Positions 48,320 through 60,630 of a stretch of 64,000 nt of DNA are shown piece by piece (positions within the stretch are counted from its first letter, which is position 1; every line of letters starts with the position of its first letter). Where the stretch lies: NCBI GenBank assembly GCA_014338405.1, contig JTDE01001114.1, positions 100,129-164,128 of the forward strand, given 5' to 3'. Origin of the DNA: Paragonimus skrjabini miyazakii (Eukaryota; Platyhelminthes; Trematoda; Plagiorchiida; Troglotrematidae). The translations under genes and the position numbers were made by a program. A model generated the notes under the pieces. The model worked only from the letters and a program-made list of their open reading frames with translations, was not told the DNA's origin and ran no database searches.

Positions 48320-48385
48320 AAAAATACTGCCTAAATCTGATGTCCATATGCGGCAAATGCTCTACCAGCTGTGCTACGAAGCCAC
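48320..48385 (-). repeat. tRNA-derived SINE copy (family 1), internal deletion
   Basis: On the minus strand, GGCTTCGTAGCACAGCTGGT is followed by AGAGCATTTGCCGCATATGG, matching the 5' half of the copy at 32460. The B-box region is missing, and sequence resembling the repeat tail follows. Confidence 0.65.
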
Positions 48386-48456
48386 GCCGGAAGGTCAGAA
48401 ATTTCACATTTGGATCTAGTTACCCACCCAACCAAATGTGTCATAAAATCCACCAA

Positions 48457-48810
48457 GTAATTCAGCCGATTGATCGCCCAGCCGAAGTCCAAATTTTTCG
48501 CGATTGGGTCTCTTCTAAGTTGTCAAATCTGCCTAACTATTTATCATTAATAAATCCTATGTGTTCGAACGGAATTAAATACGGATTCTTAGAGAACGTC
48601 AAGCGGTATGATTCACTTGTAGTTTACTTACACCTAGACCAACGAGCGTATGGTTTTTTAAATCTAGTTTTCCGGCTCAAGTATACGTTCAACCTAAGGC
48701 TGCCAGCTCAAAAGAATAGATGCTTGTATGACCTTTTGCGTATTACTGATATACACCGGACTACATCGCGTAAGCGAGTTGAACTCTGTCTAAAAATCTA
48801 TATACTGTAA
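48457..48810 (+). CDS. Candidate divergent death-domain exon
   Basis: Within an open frame ending at a stop at 48808-48810, the part after the possible acceptor AATTCAG (ending 48456) reads FRDWVSSKLSNLPNYLSLIN, then SNGIKYGFLENV and LVVYLHL. Placed against the UNC5 death domain as recalled (DW...A.KL....YL......SPTG...L.WE......L..L), spacing agrees within two residues over about 50 positions. Phase 0 fits the donor at 32434. Against the call: the acceptor has no pyrimidine tract, the implied intron is 16 kb, and the same frame runs back into a SINE-like sequence, so a chance frame is possible. Confidence 0.33.
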   Translation, partial: VIQPIDRPAEVQIFRDWVSSKLSNLPNYLSLINPMCSNGIKYGFLENVKRYDSLVVYLHLDQRAYGFLNLVFRLKYTFNLRLPAQKNRCLYDLLRITDIHRTTSRKRVELCLKIYIL

Positions 48811-48953
48811 CCAAGACTATACCAGAACCCCAGTCACCAATTCATTAGTGTACTAATGTCAAAAATTGAACCTGCGCAAACATCAAGGACGTTTTGGATA
48901 GGTGAGAAAGTCCCATTTAATCAGACGGCACATACTAGCAATGGCTGAATCGC

Positions 48954-49256
48954 TTGCTCTCAGAATATACAAATCAAACCTTTGCACAGAAAACAGCACT
49001 TTGGAGCCTTAAAACTTTCCTGGTCTTCGATGACCCGTGTAATTATTTGACGTGTATACCAACACAGATGATGTTGGTAATTAGACGTAATCTGACCCTT
49101 AGTCCAGAACAGTGGGCGACGTTTGACGTGGCTTTGAGGTTGGTCGGTGGAGTACATCAGTATATCTATTTCTTTCACAACTGTATGGGCTTGACGAAAA
49201 CAGTTTTCAGTTTCCATAGTTATACACTAATTAGCAGGTTACAAATGAGAGAGTAA
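48954..49256 (+). pseudogene. PC4/SUB1 coactivator-like reading frame
   Basis: The 100-codon frame contains LWSLKTFLVFDDPCNYLTCI and IRRNLTLSPEQWATFDVALR. The PC4 (SUB1) single-strand-DNA-binding domain has, as known, a block of the type 'FKG..LVDIREYY....G.M.P..KGISL.PEQW..LK......D'. The LTLSPEQW motif (49092-49115), the preceding Arg-Arg-Asn turn and the upstream beta-strand spacing agree. PC4 helps RNA polymerase II transcription in the nucleus. There is no convincing initiator, and the C-terminal part is off-consensus, so a retrocopy in decay is more likely than a live gene; an exon cannot be excluded. Confidence 0.45.
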
Positions 49257-49259
49257 GAA

Positions 49260-52200
49260 CCCTATCGCGGTGTGAAGTGAGCAACACATAAATCTGATCA
49301 CACACTTTGAAACAAGGGGGTTTCTCAGTCATACTTGAGCTTTACTATTGTTGGAGCTCATCAGTGGTCTATGTGCTTCCCGTGAATGGCTGTGATTCAC
49401 GAAAATATGAGATTATTGTGTTGATTAATGCGTCCATGGACTCGGTTGAAAAACGAAGGTAGCTTGACATCTGAACATTTAGCCATACTCTCCATGAGTG
49501 CTACTTAGTATGACCAGTCTTCCAAAAAGTGACATAGCGTATACCCTGTTGAATTCAATAAATTTGACCTCCGAGCTACATTGGAGTCAGAATTCATTCA
49601 ACCCAACGGTGAGTGGCCATGATTATTTGACTAATACTGCGGTTAACCGCAATTATGTCATTTGGACACACTCATGAAATGTAAACGATTTTCACTCTAC
49701 ATTTATCCTGAGGTATTACACAACTGAGTAGATTATAGTAAACGATAGCGGCAAGTAGAAACTGCAACGTTCGTTAGAGCGACCTATAGGCGTTTCTTTC
49801 ACGATGTTCATCAATTCAGAATTAAGATTCTGTGGAACTAACCAGATGAAGGGTTTATCACTATTATGTCAGAAGAACTTTACACCAAAATGGAAAACTA
49901 GCCGTTAAAACCTGAAGCTAGCACACGTCATATACATTTCTGATGACCAACTTCAAAAGTTAAAACGCTTCCGCGATTTAATTACATTCATTCTAAATAC
50001 TGTTGGAGGCCAACGTAGATTGCCAGTTACACAAAAGCTACGATTTCGCCGGATAAGATGCGACTGGCCGAGATATGGTTTACGCCTGTTTCCAGCTCGT
50101 AAATTCACTGTGGTTTGTATGTAGTTACCGAATAGTAGTCGGGGATTTGGTTAATTGCAAGTTGTACACAACTCACATTTGATTGCAGCTCTCGCATTCA
50201 GATAGACTTGTAAGTAGTTAGTAATTGTGTTGTTTATTTAAGATGTTTTGTTTGGATTGCTGGTTTAGTGGAATTCCCGAATCGGAGACAAAGGGTCACT
50301 ACTAAATAAAACAGCCACTTACTAACAGATTGTGTTTATTTGTCCAGATAAAAATTGTGTTTTACAGCGCCACAACCGTTTTCTCAGAAGAAAAGTTTTA
50401 GTTGTATATGCTGGTCGTCGAATGGATATGACATACAAACCTACTGGTGTGTCTTCAAGACGTAGTGAATCGATTCCGTATGCATAGCAACAATATATTA
50501 ACCTGATGTAAACATGCGTAGATGGTTTCACCTTAAAACCCGTTTCGCTACTAACCAAACTGATGCAGAGTTCATAAAAGAGCCTTGTTGTTCTGCATAC
50601 TGGTTGATTGAATGGAACAACTGCGCAGCCGAAACAAACGTGGGAATTTTCGCCAACTGGGTTTTCTGTAAACAAGGTGACATACTTTCATTTTGGCGAT
50701 GTACAGTCTGCAAGATACAAAGCTTGGGTTGTTTAGCAGCAAACTAAGCAACATAGAAAAGACATCCCAAGCTAATGGAAACTGAACAATTAGTTGGTCA
50801 AATGAGCCTTTGTTATGGAACGTCTATAGTGGTTGCTAACAATTTTTGATCAACGAGTTTTCCTTTTTCATTTCTGTTATTTTCTTTTCAGTTATTTGTC
50901 AACTTGCGTAACCTGTATTTTCTTTTCTTCAGTATTATTACTAATCACGTGAACCGTACACACAACTTGTAGTTGTGGTAATTCGAGTTCCTCTTTTCCT
51001 TAATGGATCGAAGCCGAAACCAGGGTAACTCAACACAGTTGGAGATTTGACTGCTTGATATGCACAAAACCTCCCATTAAGACCTTTCATTGCACCACTT
51101 TTTGACTAATGCTTGATAAGCTTTATACCATTAATATGCTATGAAAGTAACGACTTTCCAGTTTGCTGGTTCTTCGGAAAGCAGACCAAGTGAAAATGCC
51201 CCCTTCCTTCCTTGTCAAAACCCTCAATTTATCGGCTTAGGATGTAAGATGGCTAATAGTTTGTGTCAAAGGAAAATCAGAAAAACCGCTAGTAAGTTGG
51301 CAACAGTGGACCGTGTTTTCCACCCTGGGTGGGGTTCTCAGGATTCATCCAGTCACTAGCCGAATGCGTTATAGAATATGACGCTTTATCGCGCCCATGG
51401 GCGTGAATGTAATGTTTGGTTGGTTGAGTTTCCTGCTAAGTAGGCGCAATGAATAGAGTGATGCAGTGGAAGTCTGAAGGAAAACTGTTTTTGCAGACGA
51501 AACTTTAATCTTCATTGCGACTTGTTCGTTTGTGTACCAGATGACAGCTTCTTAAAGCCACTCGCCAAAGTTGTTCTCCGGTAGCAGGCCCCAAACTTCG
51601 CCTGATTTTATAGTTTAACTATGCTTTCTTCTACTGCTCGCGGTCAGACAGCTCCCTCAAGTTAACGCTGCTGCTACTCGTGTGGATGATAAAGAAGACA
51701 ATGAAGAAATTATGATGAAATCTTACCTGCGTGACTTTGAACATGGAGCAAACAGACCTTTCCGCTTCATATTTGTAAGGCGAATCAAAGATATTCAGGG
51801 GGTATTAATATTTAGATCATGATAGTCGTACGCATGCCATTCGGTCGGCAACTCAAAAATAACGAGTGGAAGTCTGACAGTAATAACGGTCACACAACAA
51901 ATAACCAGACCTTCGAACGTGTACTACAGCTTATAGTCTGATATACAGTTTATGGATTAATTCAGGTCACATTACCGCTGATATTTTTGGTCTTTGTTCA
52001 CAGTCTTGTGTTCACAAACGGGCCGAACTTTCACAGTAAAACCTTGTGCAAAAGTGACCTCTTTCCAAATGCCGGTAAACCGTGATGACCATTAAGGAAC
52101 TCTTCTCGTACAGTTGCCAAGGCTCCCGTTGACGGTGACCTCCGACAATCCGGCGCCAAAATACTTACAATGAACAGTGCAGTTGGCCGACTGACTACCC

Positions 52201-53649
52201 CATCAGCTAAACGCGTATGTTTGACAGATGGTCAGGTGGGTTTCTAGCCACCTATTTGGGTGCCACTTCGCAACCATGGTTAGCCGTGGTCTGTCAACAT
52301 TGACCTACAAACCAGATAAATGATGTCCTGCTTACAACAAATTGAATATAGTGACAAACATAAACCCTAGTAACACGAGCGCTTAAGACGCTTGTCAGCA
52401 AGAATCAACCCACTGGTTTCATTTCTCATATTTCTTCCTATCAGCACTGGAAGTTTTATTGAGTTCTTTAATGGTTGAATAATTGACCTGTACAAATTGC
52501 TTAGTATATTTTCGGGGTACCGAAATTATTGTACACAATCAGTATCCGAAAAGGCTAGCATTAACTCTTCCGTCGAAAACTGGTTTCTATTTTCCTAAGG
52601 TCCTGACTTTCTCTGATAATGACGTATAGTTACCAAGCCATCAACAATGATCTATTTATCTCATGCGCCATCTACTTGCCATGTTCATGTGAAATGTCGT
52701 CAGTAATCAGCCAATTTGGGTAATTTTTTGTGGATTTTACCCAGACAGCCTTCACTGCTTGACGTCAAAGATGATTCACTTCGTTCAGCTTTCAAAACCG
52801 AGTTCCCAAACTGGCAGTTGACACAATCGTGCGTTTCGCATCTACAAGTCATATAACCTTTCAGCCACCATTCCACCTAGTCAGAAGTGCAGATATGTGT
52901 ACCAAGCACCCGCATTCATTTTATTTATATAGGTGTCTTAACCGATATATCACCTTCTGTAAAATATGTTCTATGCTCTACATTAAAAAGATTAACGTTT
53001 TTCTATGCCAACACAACTCACATAACCCGGTAGAAAAGGCCAGGTGACATAAAGTAGTCAAGCATAGATGTTACTTCAAACAACTTATAACTAGGGTGGA
53101 AAATACAAGAAATGTTGGAGAATATTCGGATATATCCAGTCTTCCTGCTGATTTAGGGAGATGTTACAGAGCAAAGTGGTTGCACATGAATTTCACAACT
53201 GCGTTTGATAAAATATGGTATGAATATTCCTAAGGAAATATCAGGGTAAAATCAAGAGGAGAAAGATTCTCAAGAAACCAGCGGAATACAAACTTCAATA
53301 TTAGATGGTAGAGCTTAGAACCTCCGAAAGTTGACCCAGTTATCAAACTGGAACATCTCTCATATTATATCGAGGCCAACAGCTGAGCACTAAGCCTTAA
53401 CTGAAGGCCCAGCCCAACCAACCCCAGATAAATTTGAGTTTCGTGGTAGATTTTCATGGCAAGTGTTACATTAAAGTTTGTAGGACAGAAGCTGTGTTCG
53501 ATCATGGAAACCATATCCACAATAATTCGCATGATGGATGCCAATGGCAGTTGTTCGAGATAGCCTATTCATGGCAGCTCTGTCATTGAATGATTCTGGG
53601 ATCTCCGAATACAGTAGGGTTACTCAATAGTCGAAACCTGATTCCGGCA
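49260..53649. other. No recognised gene
   Basis: Overlapping frames at 50.3-50.75 kb on both strands (117 and 77 codons, Cys-rich) have no recognised match. Confidence 0.45.
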
Positions 53650-53735
53650 TGACTTTGTAGCTCAGTCTGTAGAACACAAACAACGGAAAGGTAAAAGATG
53701 CTTGTCACTGGTCCAAGTATAATCAAAGACTATCT
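53650..53735 (+). repeat. tRNA-derived SINE copy (family 1), weak
   Basis: TTGTAGCTCAGTCTGTAGAA at the start matches the A-box region of family 1. A poor B-box (GGTCCAAGTATAA) follows about 50 bases later. Confidence 0.5.
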
Positions 53736-53739
53736 TTTG

Positions 53740-56700
53740 CCAGACTTTACATGGTCATTGGAAAGTGGCGTTCATCTACCAGAAGCCAACGAGGAAGCGC
53801 AGGCTGATGTAAAAATCAATAAACAAAAGAATACAACTATGACGTTCAATGGCTAAGCTGGTGGATTTAAGTCTTGGTTATTTGAGCTAATCTAATTACT
53901 GCAGTCCGTCCCCTGAATAATCCGAAGTCTATAGTTTTGTATTTGGATTACTTCATGGTTAACAGATCTGCCATGTTACTTATAAATAATGAAATCAACT
54001 GAGGGCTTTTGAGATAAGCAGAAAATCTTAAATTGCACATTATAATCCCAAGGGTTCATTGTTCTTTATCTTCACATCGTAGTTTTAACAAAAATGAATT
54101 CCACTAAAGATTCACGAACGTTGATCTGTCCGAGTACGCATTTACATATTTTTGTACCGTCGTGTACCAGTTCAGCGTACTGCGAAAGTTATAATTTTAA
54201 CGATGAGATTATTTGCATGATCATCAATTGTACCAACCGTCTGAGTACGGACTGCATTTTTTAAAACGACAGTTCAAGGATAAAAACAACTATATAAGTC
54301 AACATAATAAATCTGACTAGATAAGCAATAATCCACAAAGAGCATGCGTTAAAAAATGCTCATTCTAGATCGCAAAACTTGACAATCTAGGAGTTTATCT
54401 TTCCAGTTTTGTTACAGATGGGCTGAATCGTCGAACGCTTCTACTGTTTATAAAAATACGCGGAAAATTTAAATAAAGTATGTACATGTCTGGCTTAGAA
54501 ATTAAGAAACAGTGCCTTTGCGCAATCCCTAAACAAGTTTTAGGATCATAACATTAATTTTTGTAATTCTACTAACAAAAAATATTATATATGCCACAAT
54601 AGCGAACTGTAGAAAAATATTATAAACTGAACAACACTCATAACTGAGTGAGAGGTTGACTTTTACACAGATTCTAGTTTGGATCTTTTTAGTATTCTTT
54701 AACGTACCTTTGCTACCGCCGGGATTGGAACTTCGGGCAAAGTTTCAACAGACAATCGCGTTGCTCACTGTAACACTGACCTCGACTTAGACAAGACCAA
54801 CTTACCGTAAATGAAAGCACAGCCAAATTCTTACGTCGTCGTGATAATGGACAATAACTTTTCTGTCAAGTCCGATCAATGAACCTATGACTGGAAACAA
54901 AGAAATCCGTAAACTTGGTAGGCGGTATTTTGGCTGCCGTTAAGTAGTGGAGAATTAGACCGATATAAATTAAGAATCACTCACAAGAAACAACAAATTG
55001 TCTACTCCTAACGACGTTTCAACCAGCTCGTTTTTAAACAAAAGCAATATAATAGATTTTCGTTCTTGACTGTTTCGAACAGTGGTGCAGTGGTGGTATG
55101 TTATGCTACACTGTGAAGCTCATTTCCAAAGTTCAACGGGTGTAAACCTTTCATCAACCGAACCAGGGTTCACAAACATTTTTTTCATTAATGGTTCACA
55201 TTGTAAAGTGACATCCGTTGACATCATCGATATACTTATTACAGGGCATATTTGGATGCCTAGGTAAGTCTAACACACACATTGATATTACACGGAGAAA
55301 ATTTCAGCCCAGTAATATTTCTTCTTGTCAGTACATTGTTAACATCTGAAACTCACCAGAATGGTTTTGGCATACATTTGAAAAGCTCACTGCAGTGGAA
55401 TTGGCAGATACCAATTGTCACAATGATATGAAATCCAATCCATGTCCCGAGCTAAGGAGGTTTGTGTTCGTTGCTACTGCGCTGAGTTCATATTTTATCA
55501 TTTAGTCAAAATCGTGTGTGACTTCCAGGTTACTCGGACTGCCGTATCCTTTTAATTACCTCCTCGTTGATCTAAAGTATACCTGCACCATTGAAGTGAC
55601 GCTGTATGATTATTTTCAGACGCTGACATAAATTTAGAGCGCTCCTTGTGGACATTAGCTGCTTTTGTTACATTTTGAACGTTCTCAATTTTCATTTTCC
55701 GAATACCAACGAAAATTACTCAGACGTTATTGTTCTACCTCTGTCACTGCACGTACATGATAAACAGACGCTACTAGTCAATGGTCTATGTGAGTTTACT
55801 GCGGGCTTTGTCTGCAGTTGCTAACCGAAACTCGGGGTAGACGACATTTATCTGTTGTTATGCCGGTCTCCTATTTCAGTTTTGTTTCTAACACAGCCGT
55901 GCGGTTATGGGTGCCCCACTGTCACCCATTTGAGACGGTCCACGTGGCGCGCACAAACCAGCCCACCTATAGACCTGTCACGCTTTGAATCAAGGTGGTG
56001 GACTCTGGGTTGTGGAGGCATTAGTCATTAATCCTGCCACACTTACTCACTCACAGAAACATTTTTTCAGATTGCAAGTGCGAGAAGAAGTAGCCATTGA
56101 AAATGTAACACGATTCTAACTACCCTGAGGGAGTTCAGTACACTTGTTGCACCTGATCATCCTCACTCAAGTGTTCATCATTAAAACAAAACAATTCAGA
56201 ACGTTCCCGAAGTTTCATTGCAAGCAAACTGTAAACCAATTCGCTTAAGGGCAATGAACGCATAAAAACATGCAAATGACCCTTGAAAACAACGAAGGAT
56301 TGTAAGCACAAGCAAAAACGGCGGAAAACCAAATTAGACCGACAGTTAATTGAATTAAGTTAATCCGTATGCACATTGTGTCATGCTACAACATCAGTCT
56401 AGAGTTGTTCGTATTCATTTGGGGCTGGCTGATTAAATAGTGACGGCTGGTCCTGAATGGTCAAGTATTGTTATCGAAAGCTGTTTGCTTGCAGTGACTT
56501 TTATTTTTCCTAGTTCAAAACATTCAAATGTGCCTCAGTTGAGTGGTTGACGTTGTACAACAGAGTGTTAATAGATGCCCTAAATGAATTTGAAGGGGGC
56601 GAGTAATAGAGGGTAGATTTTGTTGAATAAAAACAATTCGGTCGCTCCCCATCAGTCGCTGTTACGGAAATGAGACAAGCCATTCCAAGTGAGCCGCCAT

Positions 56701-58350
56701 AGCAAGAAGTGGCGAAAACGTACTCATGATTCTGACAAACCAATTACGTTCTGTTCACTCAGGCGTGGTGATGGCATTTTATTGAGTGCTGATTAAAGTC
56801 TCGAGAACTGCGAATCAAGTTTACTGTCAGGTAGATGGGGAAAATGAAAGTTAGAATGTAGGGAGTCAAAATGTAATGGCAGAATAACGTATGGTCCATA
56901 CAAAACTAAGTCTGAAATGTAAGGCAATTTAGAATTTACTACGGCAAAATAAGGAAGGTGACAGTTTTTCTTGTTCACAAAGAACTGGGTTTGTTCACCT
57001 GATTGACATAACTTCAGCAATTGTTGGAAATTGTGTTAACTTGTTTAAGATTACTTTTTGGAAGGCAACAGCCATCTTGGTTGTTCGCCCAGAATCTCCG
57101 AATGTCTGATAATGGCAGTGCGTGCGGTTCTTTCTTACCAGTCAGTCGAGCACGCGGGGATATGCTTAGTCTTGTTTCCGGTTGTCTTGCCATATGGTAC
57201 AGATAAACCCAAACTCAACATTTGGATTGTCTTCAAACAACGCAGCATCTACAATCACGACAAACCTTCCGGAGTATGCTGAGGTCATGACAATCAGTTG
57301 AATGAACCCAGTTTCCTGTGGACAACAAAAAACTCTCACCTTCCTCGTTTTAATTAAGTAACTTCTACTGTATTCTACCGTACTATTTCCAATTGTATTT
57401 TGTATTTGTTTGTGTACTAACCATAAGTTAATCCGTAATTTCCATTTAACTTTTTTCACTCCAACTTTCACTTTCTCTCTATCTATGCGATAATAAAGTT
57501 GAGTCGTAGTCCTTGAGACATATGTCCTAACTAACAAAATATTAAGACATCACCACATCCCGTGCCCAAAATGTAACTGATTTTTCATTATCGTGCATAA
57601 CTTTTCACCTCTGCTCGTTATGTTCACTCACCAGGCAAGGCGTGTTTCATTTCCATACTGACAACTAACAGGAAGCAAACAAATTTTTCTTATGCAATGT
57701 ACTTTGCACTGTTTCACTGTAATACTCGGAATTAGGGATTTCTAATAGCCCTAGAAATCGTACTAGAATTGAAACCTCGCAAACAAGTAATAAAGAAAAG
57801 ACCTCGTACTGATTACTGTAAGCAGTTTTTATGCATGAGACAAGAAGCCACACTAATAGATGTACAGCATATTAAACAAGTCACAGTCTATCATTGGAGG
57901 ATCATATTAGCACCTGCAAAGTCAAACTGTACGTTAATTGGTGCAATGGAGAACAAAGAAATTAGCGAATAATGGAAGGTGTAACACTGAAACTGTTCAT
58001 CCAATCCTGATGTAACATCTTTAACACGACGTTTGGATTGGCCGCCTGTTGGATCTTCTATTGTGCCGGGGTTTGGATAAGCGGTGAATGGGGTGAATTT
58101 TTACCACAATTACTCTCCTTGCTAAATACCTACCTAACGTTTATATCTAAAAGTAATGTTTGTTAATGTCGTGTGAGCAAACTTAAAGGAAGCCAAGCGT
58201 GGTGACAATGACAACAATTTGATTCTGACCACGTCAGTTAGTGTGTAGTCAGTACTGGCTTTCGGCTTTTTGTGATGCACACAATGCATGCCTTTCTGCT
58301 AAGCATCTTTATTAGGAAGGTTAGTCGACAAACTATGGGTTAGTTTGAGT
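53740..58350. other. No recognised gene
   Basis: Contains the family 2 repeat at 54.7 kb and a GC-richer patch at 55.90-56.04 kb that may be a repeat fragment. Confidence 0.45.
54703..54775 (-). repeat. Pol III-type repeat, family 2
   Basis: Minus strand: GTGAGCAACGCGATTGTCTG and AGTTCCAATCCCGGCGGTAG. It shares its spacing and 3' part with the copy at 2848-2945. Confidence 0.5.
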
Positions 58351-58369
58351 ATTGATAAATGGATTGAGA

Positions 58370-58450
58370 ACAACACAACGTTATGAGCAAGTTGTAATAC
58401 TCTACGTTTCAACCACCTCGGGTGGCCTTCCTCAAGAGTGTTGTAAACGA
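58370..58450 (-). ncRNA. Hammerhead ribozyme-like motif, left arm
   Basis: Read on the minus strand: ACAACAC (stem I, 58444-58438), two bases, TTGAGGA (core; the first base should be C), the stem-II hairpin CCACC/GGTGG, GAAAC, then ACGT...ACGT (stem III, closing at 58381-58378), a T, and GTGTTGT (stem I partner, 58376-58370). The order is that of a type I hammerhead. Deviations are C3 changed to U, two extra bases between stem I and the core, and an imperfect base of stem II. It is probably a decayed copy. Confidence 0.4.
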
Positions 58451-58472
58451 AATCCTTTGTTGATGTGATTTT

Positions 58473-58523
58473 GTTTACAACACTTCTGAGGAAGGCCATC
58501 CGAGGTGGTTGAAACGTAGGGTA
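58473..58523 (+). ncRNA. Hammerhead-like half motif, right arm
   Basis: Plus strand: ACAACAC, then a fully consensus core CTGAGGA, the stem-II hairpin with one G.T pair, and GAAACGTAGG. The 3' halves of stems III and I, present in the left arm, are deleted here. The right arm thus keeps the core base that the left arm lost but cannot form the whole fold. Confidence 0.4.
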
Positions 58524-59558
58524 TTCTCAATCCATTTATCAATAACATGTTAAGCACGACGCCCAAACTGTTTGACTTCAGTCGTACAAAATTTGGTGCG
58601 GATATCTTACAACTGATTAGTTTGAGTATGTTTCCTCCAACGCAAAGTGTCGTAGTTGCTTATACCTCTCTGCCGTCGATAATAATGTTCATGTTAAACT
58701 AACCAAAATTATTTTGCGACCACTTCCATGGCATTGGATATAAAGCATCATCATGATGAATTTTAATCACTGTCATAGTTGTGGAAAGGTGACTACTGTA
58801 ACTTGACTCTCTGTAAACAGACTCCTTTGCGTCAGTGGTTTATGTGGTCCCCAGAGCATCCTAACACCCACTTACTAAGTGTAGATACAACTCGGCCGAA
58901 ATCTTTCATTGTATCCAGCTCAGTCATATGTGATAGTTACTATTTTCGGAGAGAAATATCTACTTTTGAGATGACTGCAGACATATCGGCAGACATATAA
59001 GCTGTCGGTGTCTGCTATTTTAAACATAGGGTGTGAAAGCAAATTTTTTGCAACGATGTGACGGACAATTGTTTTCTCGATAATTTTTCTCATGGGAATA
59101 CAACTGTGTAACTTTCATCAGGACGTGTCATCAGACCAACCATAAAACCTAACAAATGACTGTCCACGGGTGACAATAAAGGCAGAGCTTTATGCACAGT
59201 TTGGTGAAACTGTTCTGGATTTACTGGTGGAATTATGGCTAAGCTTAGTTATTTTTAATGACGAATAGATACTTGAATTCTATACCATACTGGCATGCGC
59301 TCTACTATCACCACTTTCAAGCCCTCGGTCCCAGTGTACCATCAGCGTAAAATAAGTGCATCGACATGTAGCTCGTATCAGCCTACCTACCTATCACATA
59401 AATCTGCCTCCACTCGAACAGAGACCGCCTAGTGATACATGTTTGAAAAGGGGAGCACACCATGACTTAGACTTAACCAAACCATAGTAACTAATTCTGG
59501 ACTCAAGACACGAAGGCATCGATGGTTGGTGGCCAACCGTCTTGACCGAACGTGCTGT

Positions 59559-59770
59559 TTTAGCAAAACGCTGCCAAAAAGTGCTTTGCATGCATTTTTG
59601 AGTACCGAAGGACAACCACATCTGTATTTCAATTCCACACGCATTTTGCAGTCTGTCATTCAACTGGGGCAAATACACACAATTCGGCGAGTCTACAGAG
59701 ATTGTAACTGTCACTTCATTAGTTGGTGGAAATTAGGACAGCGTCAAAAATTGGAGATTCAAATTTACCA
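59559..59770 (+). CDS. Possible exon, unrecognised
   Basis: Acceptor GTGCTGTTTTAG opens a frame of about 70 codons: KTLPKSALHAFLSTEGQPHL, then YFNSTRILQSVIQLGQIHTI and RRVYRDCNCHFISWWK. The pattern 'hydrophobic strand, helix, G.I...RVY.D' is reminiscent of NYN/PIN-like nucleases, but the catalytic Asp expected in the first strand is not there. Codon texture is good; identity is unknown. Confidence 0.22.
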
Positions 59771-60547
59771 CGGTCTGTGAACGTCACACTATCAGGCGAA
59801 ACAAAACCTCCTGTGGAGTATAGCCTTTCTCATAAATGATATTGCTATATAAATGATACTGGACTTTTCTCGTAATGCTGACTTAATAAGATGTCGAAAA
59901 AATGTAACTTTTCAAGTAATCTCTGTAAACGTAACAGAGCTATCTAAACACGGCAACATTTTCATTTTCGGACGGTTAATAAGCGATTTTTTCAAACCTA
60001 AATCTATACCAGTCTACATAGCATAATCTTAAACTAGTCCGCTACTCTGTCGCAAAGCGGAACTCATTAGGACATGCATGTGAGTTGATGTGCCTCATTT
60101 GAAGACGTGATATTAGTCTGAATTTGACCCTCTTAAGCCGCCGAATTGTACTGTACTTCACCCAACGGTTACTTAGTTACTTACCAGTTTTGTGTCAAGT
60201 AAACAAACGGAAATGAGCAATATGCAATCTTGGTTAATACAAACTGAGTAACACTCAAAATTGTTCATATATTCTGCATTCGTAAAACATTTCAACCAGT
60301 TCCTATCGAGAAGTAACACACTCGAGGTTCACTGTTGCTAAAGCTCACTATGTTCGTGCCACTACCGGGAGTTGATCTTCTGCCATTTTTACAAGAGCCC
60401 AAGTTGTTGAGAAGTCATAACCGTGGGGTTACCGATTGGATTTAACAAGGGTGTTACTTTGTTACCTCTTAATATAATGGGAAAACCTAGACATAATGCA
60501 TAGGCGAAAATAACCGGACGTTTGGCTATGCTAATTCGGTTTTGCCT

Positions 60548-60630
60548 AATGCGAGCGCAACGGTGCGGTGATTAACATGGTTGTTTCGAAAAAATGTGGT
60601 TATGTTTCACATCCCGGCAGTAGCAGGATT
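60548..60630 (+). repeat. Pol III-type repeat, family 2
   Basis: GCGAGCGCAACGGTGCGGTG is followed by TTTCACATCCCGGCAGTAGC, the same two blocks as in the 54.7 kb copy, in plus orientation. Confidence 0.45.

Larger units (their letters stand above)
58351..58544. repeat. Palindromic repeat with hammerhead-like cores
   Basis: Arms 58398-58448 and 58473-58523 are near-perfect inverted copies around a 24-base spacer, and the outer parts (58351-58370 and 58524-58544) continue the match. The left arm has 27 extra bases (58371-58397). Each arm contains a hairpin CCACC-CGA-GGTGG (one wobble in the right arm) between a CTGAGGA-type box and GAAAC. The element could be a foldback element or two opposed copies of a ribozyme-bearing retroelement end. 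Confidence 0.85.

Noticed and set aside
49990..50125. Alternative death-domain candidate (PVTQKLRFRRIRCDWPRYGL)
   Set aside because: It has a DW pair after basic residues, but spacing does not fit and it is followed by stops; the 48.5 kb stretch fits better.
50322..50747. Overlapping Cys-rich frames on opposite strands
   Set aside because: Neither shows a recognisable fold, and overlap suggests at least one is a shadow.
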